A DNA stretch of 39,463 nt from Burkholderiales bacterium. GTDB taxonomy: Bacteria > Pseudomonadota > Gammaproteobacteria > Burkholderiales > Burkholderiaceae_C. The notes under the pieces are model-generated. The model was not told the DNA's origin. It saw nothing but the letters and a program-made list of their open reading frames with translations, and did no database searches. Location: NCBI GenBank assembly GCA_030603635.1, contig JAUVXK010000013.1:1-39463 (forward strand). Direction: 5' to 3'. The number at the start of each line of letters is the position of its first letter. Position 1 is the first letter of the stretch. The position numbers and the translations under genes were made by a program. Shown here one piece after another: positions 1 through 7,003 of the stretch.

Positions 1-639
1 GGCGAGGGTGTGGCCGCCAGCATCCGCGCCAGCGGCGGGCAGGCCACTTTCTTCGCCGCAGACGTCACCCGCTCGGCCGACATGAAGGCCCTGGTCGAAG
101 CAGCCGTGCAGCGCCACGGCAAGCTCGACGCGATGGTCAACAACGCCGGCTGGACGCACCGCAACCAGCCGGCACTCGACGTGAGCGAAGAAGAGTTCGA
201 CCGCTGCTACGCGGTCAACGTCAAAAGCATCTACCTCTCGACGGTGCACGCCGTGCCGCACTTGCGCGCCAACGGTGGGGGCAGCTTCATCAACATCGCG
301 TCCACCGCCGGTGTGCGCCCGCGCCCTGGCCTGACCTGGTACAACGGGTCCAAGGGGGCGGTCATCATCACGTCCAAATCGCTGGCCGCCGAACTCGGCC
401 CCGACAACATCCGGGTCAACTGCATCAACCCGGTCATGAACCCGACCACCGGCCTGGGCACCGCCTTCGCGGGCGGTGAACTCACCGAAGAGCGTCTGGC
501 GAAATTCCGCGCCACGATCCCGCTGGGGCGCTTTTCCACAGCACTGGACGTGGCCAACGCGGTTCTCTTCCTCGCCAGCGACGAGGCGGCATTCATCAGC
601 GGCGTGTGCCTGGAAGTGGACGGCGGGCGCTGCGTCTGA
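1..639 (+). CDS. SDR family oxidoreductase, 5' end cut by the window edge
   Basis: This is the C-terminal part of a short-chain dehydrogenase/reductase, probably an NAD(P)-dependent alcohol or 3-oxoacyl reductase of the FabG/glucose-dehydrogenase type. The frame is open from base 1, so the true start and the N-terminal TGxxxGIG nucleotide-binding motif lie outside the window; the GTG at position 10 is unlikely to be the real start. Visible family marks are the NNAG motif (bases about 138-149), the catalytic Ser in 'NIAST', the YNGSK form of the YxxxK active site, and the usual C-terminal ending 'LEVDGGRCV'. It converges with the next gene, another SDR, with a short GC hairpin between them. 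The substrate cannot be read from the sequence. Confidence 0.9.
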   Translation, partial: GEGVAASIRASGGQATFFAADVTRSADMKALVEAAVQRHGKLDAMVNNAGWTHRNQPALDVSEEEFDRCYAVNVKSIYLSTVHAVPHLRANGGGSFINIASTAGVRPRPGLTWYNGSKGAVIITSKSLAAELGPDNIRVNCINPVMNPTTGLGTAFAGGELTEERLAKFRATIPLGRFSTALDVANAVLFLASDEAAFISGVCLEVDGGRCV

Positions 640-644
640 ATCCG

Positions 645-664
645 CCGGCGCCGTGCAGCGCCGG
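645..664. terminator. GC hairpin between two convergent SDR genes
   Basis: A perfect 7-bp inverted repeat, CCGGCGC (645-651) and GCGCCGG (658-664), with a 6-base loop, lies between the stop codons of the convergent genes. There is no T tract on either side, so it is a weak candidate for a shared terminator or a transcript-end hairpin. Confidence 0.3.
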
Positions 665-681
665 TGAATACAGCGGGGCGC

Positions 682-1431
682 TCAGCCGCGGCCCACAAAC
701 GGCATCTTGGTGGCCATCACCGTGGTGAACAGGATGTTGGCCGAAAGGGGCAGGCGCACCATGGTCATGAAGGTATCGACCACAGCGGACATGTCCATAC
801 GCGCCTCGGGGCGCACGCTGCCATCGGCCTGCGGCACGCCAGCGGCCATGGCTGCGGTCATGTCGCTGGCCACGTTGCCGATGTCGATCTGCCCCACGGC
901 GATGTCGAAGGCCCGGCCGTCCAGCGCTGCGGCTTTGGTGAGCCCGGTGATGGCATGCTTGGTGGCGGTGTAGCCGATGCTCCCCGGGCGCGGAGCGTGC
1001 GCCGAAATCGACCCGTTGTTGATGATGCGCCCGCCCTGCGGTGATTGCTCGCGCATCAGCCGGAAGGCGTGCGACAGGCAGTAGAACGCCCCGTTGAGGT
1101 TCACGTCCACGCTGCGCCGCCAGTCCTCGAACGCCATCTCGTCCGGGGTTCTGGCGGGGGTGAAGATGCCGGCGTTGTTGAACAGCAGATCCAGCCGCCC
1201 GCAGCGCTCGCGGATGGCGGCGAACACATGGGCCACTTCGCTTTCATTGCTGATATCTGCAGGCACGATGTGGGCCATGCCGCTGAAGCCTTCTGCCGCC
1301 TGGGCGGTGGCCCGCAGGGCGTCCTCGCGCCGCCCCACCAGAAACACCTGCCAGCCTTCGGCCAGCAGGGCCAGCGCACAGGCCTTGCCGATCCCGCTGC
1401 CCGCGCCCGTCACCATCGCGATCTGACTCAT
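682..1431 (-). CDS. SDR family oxidoreductase
   Basis: A complete 249-residue classical short-chain dehydrogenase. The N-terminus has the TGAGSGIG dinucleotide-binding glycine motif (residues about 8-15), the NNAG motif near residue 90, a catalytic Ser in 'NNGSIS' and YTATK as the YxxxK active site, in the usual order and spacing. It is expected to be a cytoplasmic NAD(P)-dependent oxidoreductase; the substrate is not evident. It reads in the same direction as putA, 71 bases downstream of the putA stop, so it could be co-transcribed with it, but a link to proline metabolism is only a guess. Its C-terminus has a methionine- and valine-rich extension and ends 'MPFVGRG'. The ATG start at 1431 gives the full Rossmann motif directly after it. 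Confidence 0.92.
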   Translation of the reverse strand: MSQIAMVTGAGSGIGKACALALLAEGWQVFLVGRREDALRATAQAAEGFSGMAHIVPADISNESEVAHVFAAIRERCGRLDLLFNNAGIFTPARTPDEMAFEDWRRSVDVNLNGAFYCLSHAFRLMREQSPQGGRIINNGSISAHAPRPGSIGYTATKHAITGLTKAAALDGRAFDIAVGQIDIGNVASDMTAAMAAGVPQADGSVRPEARMDMSAVVDTFMTMVRLPLSANILFTTVMATKMPFVGRG

Positions 1432-1502
1432 CTGTTCGTCTCCGTTGATTGATGCCAGCCGCGATTGTGGACCAGGCCCGGGTAGGGCAGGTGCGGGTGG
1501 AT

Positions 1503-4500
1503 TCAGGTGGCCAGCATCATGAGGCTGGCGTTGCCACCGGCGGCAGCCGTGTTGATGCTGAGGCTGCGCTCGGCCCAGACGGCCTCGGCGGGGGGCGGGG
1601 CGTGAGGGTCGTCGAGCACGAACACGTTGACGATCGGGCCGGGGCGTTGTGCCAACTGAGTCAGCAGGGTGCGCAGCGCATCGGTGGTGCCGGTGAAGAG
1701 CACGGCTTCCAGCGCTTGGTGCAGGGAGGATTCATCCAGCGGACCCGAGGCGTGCACCACATGGCGTGGCACCAGCCGGTAGAGGTTGCGCTCTCCCGTG
1801 GGGCCGGGCAGGGTGATGTCGGTGCCAGGAACGCCGGGTTCGCTGGCACCGATGAAGCGCAGCGCCTGCGCCAGTGCGTCGGCCGGGCGTTGGGCCAGCA
1901 GCCGGTACAGGTACAGGGGCCCACCGGCTTTGGGGCCGGTGCCCGAGAGGCCTTCGCCGCCAAAGGGCTGAACCCCCACCACGGCCCCGACCATGTTGCG
2001 GTTCACGTACTGGTTGCCGGCTTGAACGGCGCCGGTGATCTGGGTGATGGTTTCGTCGATGCGCGAGTGCACGCCCAGCGTCAGACCATAGCCGGTGGCG
2101 TTGATCTGTTCGATGACCTGGGGCAGGTCGCGGCGGGCGTAGCGCAGCACGTGCAGGACCGGGCCGAACACCTCGCGCTGCAGCTCGTTCAGGTGGGGAA
2201 TTTCGATCAGCGTGGGTGGCACGAAATGGCCATGGGCGGTTTCATCTCCTTCGACCCGGGCGGCCTGGAACACCGCGTGGCCGCGCTGGCGCATGTGGTC
2301 GATGTGGGCCTCGATACCGGCGCGGGCCTCGGCGTCGATCACGGGGCCGATGTCCACCGCGAGCCGTGTCGGTGGGCCCAACCGCTGTTCGGCCATGGCG
2401 CCCTTGAGCAGGGCCAGCACCCGGTCGTACACGTCGTCCTGCACGCACAGCACGCGCAGCGCCGAACAGCGCTGGCCCGCGCTGTCGAAGGCCGAGGCGA
2501 TGGCGTCCTGCACCACCTGCTCGGGCAGCGCCGAGGCGTCCACGATCATGGCGTTCTGGCCCCCGGTTTCTGCGACGAGCGGGATCGGGTGCCCGCGTGG
2601 GGACAGGCGCTGGGCGAGCGTGCCCTGGATGAGCCGCGCCACTTCGGTGGAGCCGGTGAACAGTACGCCCTGTACCCGGGCATCGGCCACGAGGGCGGCG
2701 CCCACGGTGTCGCCAGGGCCGGGCAGCAGTTGCAGCGCGGCCGGCGGGATGCCGGCCTGCCACAGCAGCCGCACCGCTTCGGCGGCAATGAGCGGTGTTT
2801 GTTCGGCCGGTTTGGCCAGCACCGTGTTGCCGGCGGCCAGCGCGGCGGCCACCTGCCCGGTGAAGATGGCGAGCGGGAAATTCCACGGGCTGATGCAGAC
2901 CACCGGGCCCAGCGGATGGTGGGTGCTGTGATGGAAATGCTGGCGCACCTGGGCGGCATAGAAGCGCAGGAAATCGATGGCCTCGCGCACCTCGGCGGTG
3001 GCGTTGGCGGCGGTCTTGCCGGCCTCGCGCATCAGCAGGCCGAGCAGGCGCGGCAGTTCGGCCTGCAGGTGGTCGGCTGCGCGGTTGAGCGCGGCGGCGC
3101 GTTCTTCCACCGGTGTGGCGGCCCAGCTCGGGGCAAAGGTGGTCGCCGCCGCGAGGGCGTGCTCGCAAAGGGCCGGGGTGGTGTCGAGGGCCACGCCCAC
3201 GGGGTCGCGCCGGTCGGCCGGGTTGAGCCGGATGGCGGGTGCCCGGGCGCCCGCTTCGGGGGCGCCGGGTGCCAGCATCGGCGAGGCCCGGAAGGGCTCC
3301 TGCAGGGTGTGCTCCCAGGTGCCCAGCAGTGAAGCCAGCACCTGTTCGTTGGCCAGGTCGACCCCGGCCGAGTTTGCTCGAACGGTGCCGTACAGCCGGG
3401 CCGGCAAGGGAATGGCCGGGTGTGGCAGACCCAGACCGCTTTCCTCCCGGGCCCATTGTTCAACCCGCTCCACCGGGTCCTGCACGAGATCGGCGATGGG
3501 CGTGTGGGGATCGGCCATCTGGTGCACGAAGGAGGAGTTGGCCCCGTTTTCCAGCAGGCGTCGCACCAGGTAGGCGAGCAGGGTGTCGTGGGTGCCGACG
3601 GGGGCGTAGATCCGGCACGGCCGGCCCAGGCCGCTCGGGTCCACCACCTGGGTGTACAGGGGCTCGCCCATGCCGTGCAGGCACTGGAATTCGTACTGGC
3701 CGCTGTGGTACCGGGCCGGGTCGGCCATGTGTACGATGGAGGCCACGGTGTGGGCGTTGTGGGTGGCGAACTGGGGGTAGATCGCATCGGGGGCGGCCAG
3801 CAGCTGGCGTGCACAGGCCAGGTAGGCGACATCGGTGTAGGCCTTGCGGGTGTAGACAGGGTAGTCATCGAGCCCGTCGAGCTGGGCGCGCTTGATCTCG
3901 CTGTCCCAGTAGGCGCCTTTGACGAGCCGCACCATCAGCCGGTGCCCACTGCGCCGAGCCAGGTCGATGAGGTGCTCGATCACAGCGGGGCAGCGTTTCT
4001 GGTAGGCCTGCACCACGAAGCCGATGCCGTCGAAACCGGCCAGATCGGGTTCCTGGCACAGGCGTTCGAGCAGGTCCAGCGAGAGCTCCAGCCGGTCGGC
4101 CTCTTCGGCGTCGATGTTCAGGCCGATCCGGTAGTGGCCAGCCAGCCGCGCCAGCTCCAGCAGCACCGGGTAGAGCTCGTCCATCACGCGCTGGTACTGG
4201 GCCCGGCTGTAGCGAGGGTGCAGGGCCGAGAGCTTGATGGAGATGCCCGGCCCCTCGATCACCCCGCGGCCTTGCGCGGCCTGGCCGATGGCGTGGATGG
4301 CGGCTTCGTAGGCGCGCCGGTAGCGTTCCGCATCGTCGGCCGTGAGGGCCGCTTCACCCAACATGTCGTAGGAGTGGCGAAAGCCTTCGGCCTCCCGGCT
4401 GCGGGCGCGCTCCAGGGCCTGGGTGATGGTCTCGCCCATGACGAACTGTTCGCCCATCAGCCGCATGGCCATGTCCACCCCTTTGCGGACCAGGGGTTCC

Positions 4501-5036
4501 CCGCCCTTGCGCAGCAGCCCGCCCAGCACCCGTTGCAGGCCTTGTTCGCTGTGGGTGGCCACCAGCTTGCCCGTGAGCAGCAGGCCCCAGGTGGCGGCGT
4601 TGACGAACAGCGAGCGGCTCTGGCCCAGGTGCGTGGCCCACTGCCCCTGCCCGATCTTGTCGCGGATGAGGGCGTCGCGGGTGGCGGCGTCGGGGATGCG
4701 CAGCAGCGCTTCGGCCAGGCACATGAGGGCCACCCCCTCCTGTGAAGACAGGGCGTATTCCTGCAGCAGACCCTGCACCAAGCCCTGCCGCCCGGCGGCG
4801 GGTGGGTGGTCCCGCATGGCCTGGGCCAGTTGCCGGGCCAGGGACTGTGTGGCTTGTTGTTGTACGGAGGTCGGTCGTGCGCGTTCCAGCAGGGTGGGCA
4901 GCAGGGCTGCTTCAGGCTGGCGCCAGGCCGTGGTGATGGCTGCGCGCAATGGGCTGCGTTCCAGTGGTCCGTCGACCCCATGGGCAAAGGGGTTGGCACT
5001 GGGTGGCAAGGCCTGGGAGGGCAAGAAAGCGTTCAT
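1503..5036 (-). CDS. putA: Bifunctional proline dehydrogenase / L-glutamate gamma-semialdehyde dehydrogenase (PutA)
   Basis: PutA oxidises L-proline to pyrroline-5-carboxylate with FAD and then glutamate semialdehyde to glutamate with NAD+, feeding electrons to the quinone pool. From the ATG at 5036 the protein has 1177 residues. The FAD-dependent PRODH barrel spans roughly residues 180-480 (for example 'SIKLSALHPRYS' near 265). The aldehyde dehydrogenase domain spans roughly 570-1030, with 'ETGGQNAMIVD' and the catalytic Cys in 'GQRCSALR' near 855. A C-terminal domain ends in 'ERSLSINTAAAGGNASLM', typical of long PutAs. The N-terminal ribbon-helix-helix DNA-binding domain of E. coli PutA is absent, so this form should not regulate itself. 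The adjacent divergent Lrp-type gene is the probable regulator. A GTG at 5051 is an alternative start in the same frame; neither start has a clear Shine-Dalgarno sequence. Confidence 0.96.
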   Translation of the reverse strand: MNAFLPSQALPPSANPFAHGVDGPLERSPLRAAITTAWRQPEAALLPTLLERARPTSVQQQATQSLARQLAQAMRDHPPAAGRQGLVQGLLQEYALSSQEGVALMCLAEALLRIPDAATRDALIRDKIGQGQWATHLGQSRSLFVNAATWGLLLTGKLVATHSEQGLQRVLGGLLRKGGEPLVRKGVDMAMRLMGEQFVMGETITQALERARSREAEGFRHSYDMLGEAALTADDAERYRRAYEAAIHAIGQAAQGRGVIEGPGISIKLSALHPRYSRAQYQRVMDELYPVLLELARLAGHYRIGLNIDAEEADRLELSLDLLERLCQEPDLAGFDGIGFVVQAYQKRCPAVIEHLIDLARRSGHRLMVRLVKGAYWDSEIKRAQLDGLDDYPVYTRKAYTDVAYLACARQLLAAPDAIYPQFATHNAHTVASIVHMADPARYHSGQYEFQCLHGMGEPLYTQVVDPSGLGRPCRIYAPVGTHDTLLAYLVRRLLENGANSSFVHQMADPHTPIADLVQDPVERVEQWAREESGLGLPHPAIPLPARLYGTVRANSAGVDLANEQVLASLLGTWEHTLQEPFRASPMLAPGAPEAGARAPAIRLNPADRRDPVGVALDTTPALCEHALAAATTFAPSWAATPVEERAAALNRAADHLQAELPRLLGLLMREAGKTAANATAEVREAIDFLRFYAAQVRQHFHHSTHHPLGPVVCISPWNFPLAIFTGQVAAALAAGNTVLAKPAEQTPLIAAEAVRLLWQAGIPPAALQLLPGPGDTVGAALVADARVQGVLFTGSTEVARLIQGTLAQRLSPRGHPIPLVAETGGQNAMIVDASALPEQVVQDAIASAFDSAGQRCSALRVLCVQDDVYDRVLALLKGAMAEQRLGPPTRLAVDIGPVIDAEARAGIEAHIDHMRQRGHAVFQAARVEGDETAHGHFVPPTLIEIPHLNELQREVFGPVLHVLRYARRDLPQVIEQINATGYGLTLGVHSRIDETITQITGAVQAGNQYVNRNMVGAVVGVQPFGGEGLSGTGPKAGGPLYLYRLLAQRPADALAQALRFIGASEPGVPGTDITLPGPTGERNLYRLVPRHVVHASGPLDESSLHQALEAVLFTGTTDALRTLLTQLAQRPGPIVNVFVLDDPHAPPPAEAVWAERSLSINTAAAGGNASLMMLAT

Positions 5037-5072
5037 GGCGAGCAATGGCACATGGTGGATGATGTGTGTATG

Positions 5073-5131
5073 CTCAATCCAATTGAGACGAATGAATAAC
5101 CATTATTCAATGGTTTTATGGTGAATAATTC
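5073..5131. promoter_or_regulatory. Phased palindromes between putA and the Lrp-type regulator (probable PutR operators)
   Basis: This AT-rich intergenic stretch holds two perfect inverted repeats with the same 3-base spacer: CTCAAT-CCA-ATTGAG (5073-5087) and TGAATAA-CCA-TTATTCA (5093-5109). Their centres (5080 and 5101) are 21 bases apart, about two helical turns. A third short palindrome, GAAT-A-ATTC, sits at 5123-5131, just before the regulator's start codon. Lrp/AsnC proteins bind phased, imperfect palindromes of about 15 bp, so these are good candidates for shared operators controlling putA and the regulator. The binding assignment is inference. Confidence 0.6.
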
Positions 5132-5136
5132 GGCAA

Positions 5137-5601
5137 ATGGAAGACCTTGACCGGATCGATCTGCGCATCCTCGACGTGCTGCAACGCGACGGGCGCATCA
5201 GCAACCTCAAGTTGGCCGAAGCCGTGGCCCTCTCGCCCACGGCGGTGCTGGCGCGCGTGCAACGCCTGACCCGAGAGGGTTACATCCTGGGCTACGAGGC
5301 GCGGCTCAACCCCATGAAGCTGGGGGCCGGGATGCTGGTGTTCGTGGAGGTGTTGCTGGACCGCACCACCCCCAATGTGTTTGATGCCTTCAAGGCCGCC
5401 GTGCAGGTGCGCCCGGAAATTCTGGAATGCCACATGGTGGCTGGCGGGTTCGACTACCTGCTCAAGACGCGCGCGGCCGACATGAACGCCTACCGCCGCT
5501 TTGCCGGCGATGTGCTCTGGCAGTTGCCTGGGGTGCGTGAAACCCGCACCTATGCGGTGATGGAAGAGGTGAAGGACAGCGCCCGGCTCCACCTCTTCTG
5601 A
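5137..5601 (+). CDS. putR: Lrp/AsnC family transcriptional regulator, probable regulator of putA
   Basis: A 154-residue protein of normal Lrp/AsnC length. Residues about 4-60 form the AsnC-type helix-turn-helix ('DRIDLRILDVLQRDGRISN', then 'LAEAVALSPTAVLARVQRL'), and residues about 70-150 form the RAM ligand-binding and oligomerisation domain. It is divergent from putA across a 100-base intergenic region full of palindromes. In Agrobacterium and Rhodobacter, PutR is an Lrp-like activator of a putA that lacks its own DNA-binding domain, which matches this arrangement. I infer that it senses proline and activates putA; the gene symbol rests on context rather than on a distinctive motif. It converges with the RidA-family gene, with 22 bases between stop codons. 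Confidence 0.88.
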   Translation: MEDLDRIDLRILDVLQRDGRISNLKLAEAVALSPTAVLARVQRLTREGYILGYEARLNPMKLGAGMLVFVEVLLDRTTPNVFDAFKAAVQVRPEILECHMVAGGFDYLLKTRAADMNAYRRFAGDVLWQLPGVRETRTYAVMEEVKDSARLHLF

Positions 5602-5623
5602 GGCCGGCGGGAGCGAGCGGGCA

Positions 5624-5968
5624 TTAGAGCGCGGCGGTGGCGACGATTTCCAGCCGCCATCCTGGATTCGCGAGCGCAGCCTGCACCGTGGCACGCGGCG
5701 GGGTGTGCCCTGCAGGCACCCAGGCGTCCCAGGCGCGGTTCATGCCCTCGAAATCGGCCAGGTCGGCGATGAAGATCTGGACCATCAGCAGTTTCGTCTT
5801 GTCGGTGCCGGCACGGGCCAGCAGGGCATCGATGGCGGCCAGCACCTGGCGTGTCTGGCCTTCGATGTCCAGACTGGCGTCTTCGGGCACCTGTCCGGCC
5901 AGGTACACGGTGCCGTTGTGGATGGCCATTTCCGAAAGCCGTGGGCCGACATCGAAGCGTTGAATCAT
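5624..5968 (-). CDS. RidA family protein (reactive imine/enamine deaminase)
   Basis: A compact 114-residue RidA/YjgF/UK114-family protein. RidA enzymes hydrolyse reactive enamines and imines released by PLP enzymes and amino-acid oxidases, forming trimers in the cytoplasm. The conserved arginine that binds the substrate carboxylate is present in 'PPRATVQAAL', and the family's C-terminal 'LEIVATA' strand with its Glu follows. It lies 30 bases downstream of a pyrroline-2-carboxylate reductase gene in the same direction and is probably co-transcribed with it. That suggests it handles cyclic or linear imines of proline, lysine or D-amino-acid breakdown. Which RidA subgroup it belongs to cannot be settled by eye. 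Confidence 0.88.
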   Translation of the reverse strand: MIQRFDVGPRLSEMAIHNGTVYLAGQVPEDASLDIEGQTRQVLAAIDALLARAGTDKTKLLMVQIFIADLADFEGMNRAWDAWVPAGHTPPRATVQAALANPGWRLEIVATAAL

Positions 5969-5998
5969 GGAGAAGTTCCTTTCTGGATAACGGCGGGC

Positions 5999-6925
5999 TC
6001 AGCCCACCACACAACGTGCCGCCGCCAGGTCCCACCCGGCCCAGCCGCAGCTTTTGAAGAACACGGGGCCCTGGCGTGGCTGCATGCGTTGCCATGTGGG
6101 GGTGTCGAGCACCACGTCGGCGAGCGTAGGTAGTGCGGTCACGTCGACGCCGGCCTGCAGCAGGTCGCCAGCCTCGTGGTCGGCGTCGCGGGTGTCCACC
6201 ACCAGGGTGCCGTGTTCGGCGAGTTGCTGGCACACCTCGGGTGCCCACTCCACCATGCGCGGGGTGAAGGCGCCCACGGCAGCGACGAAGGCGTCGTCTC
6301 GTGGCAAGGCGCGCAGCGCCACGGCCTGGGCCGAGGTGCAGCTCACCACGAGCGGGCAGTCGGACAGGGCGGCATCGGCGTCGTCCACCCGGCGGGCCTG
6401 CAGGCCCCGTGCCCGGGCGTGGGCCACGAGGGCGTCGGCACTGCTGGCGCTGCGCGAGGCCACCCATGCTTCCCGGACACCCAGCCCGTCGGCAAAGGCG
6501 TCCAGGTGGGCGCGACCCTGCACCCCGGCGCCCACGATGAGCAGGGGGCCGTCGGTACGGGGTGCCAGCTTCTGTGCGGCCAGCAACGACACCGCTGCCG
6601 TGCGCCGCGCGGTGACGGTGGGGCCATCGACGATGCAGCGCCGCTGACCGGTGGCGGTGTCGAACACCACAATGTCGCCCTGGATCGTGGGCAGCTGGCG
6701 CTGGGCGTTGTCGGCCACGAAGGTGATGAGTTTGGTGATGGTCACCGTGGGGCTCACGGCGGGCATGACGAACAGGCTGCCGCCACCGGGCAGGGGCTGG
6801 ATCAGCCGTGGTGGCACAGTCACCGCCGGGTCGCGGAGCACGGTTTCGATGGCCCGGGCCAGTGCGGGGTAGGGCAGCGCTTGGGCGGTGCTGGCGGGGC
6901 CGAGCAGGGCAGGGGAGTCGGTCAT
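5999..6925 (-). CDS. Delta-1-pyrroline-2-carboxylate reductase, ornithine cyclodeaminase / mu-crystallin family
   Basis: A 308-residue member of the ornithine cyclodeaminase/mu-crystallin family. Family marks are the substrate-side segment 'TVTITKLITFVADN', the Rossmann motif 'LLIVGAGVQGRAH' near residue 125, and 'VVSCTSA' before the C-terminal region. Members whose genes sit near proline genes usually reduce the cyclic imine pyrroline-2-carboxylate (and piperideine-2-carboxylate) to L-proline (L-pipecolate) with NAD(P)H. The neighbouring RidA and putA genes support that role: the product L-proline would be the PutA substrate. The frame stays open far upstream on this strand across the gspE gene, but the ATG at 6925 is the start that matches family length; the upstream part is antisense to gspE. 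Ornithine cyclodeaminase activity is a less likely alternative. Confidence 0.88.
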   Translation of the reverse strand: MTDSPALLGPASTAQALPYPALARAIETVLRDPAVTVPPRLIQPLPGGGSLFVMPAVSPTVTITKLITFVADNAQRQLPTIQGDIVVFDTATGQRRCIVDGPTVTARRTAAVSLLAAQKLAPRTDGPLLIVGAGVQGRAHLDAFADGLGVREAWVASRSASSADALVAHARARGLQARRVDDADAALSDCPLVVSCTSAQAVALRALPRDDAFVAAVGAFTPRMVEWAPEVCQQLAEHGTLVVDTRDADHEAGDLLQAGVDVTALPTLADVVLDTPTWQRMQPRQGPVFFKSCGWAGWDLAAARCVVG

Positions 6926-7003
6926 GCAAGGGAGCGGAGGCCTGTGCCGCCGCAAGGGTCGTGAGTCAGGGCACAATGGTAATACCCCCCGCCGTTGGAA
7001 CGC

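Noticed and set aside
1449-3332. Long open frame on the plus strand (over 600 codons) opposite putA
   Set aside because: It is antisense to the well-supported ALDH half of PutA, has a His/Gly/Arg-rich composition without any family motif, and arises from high third-position GC.
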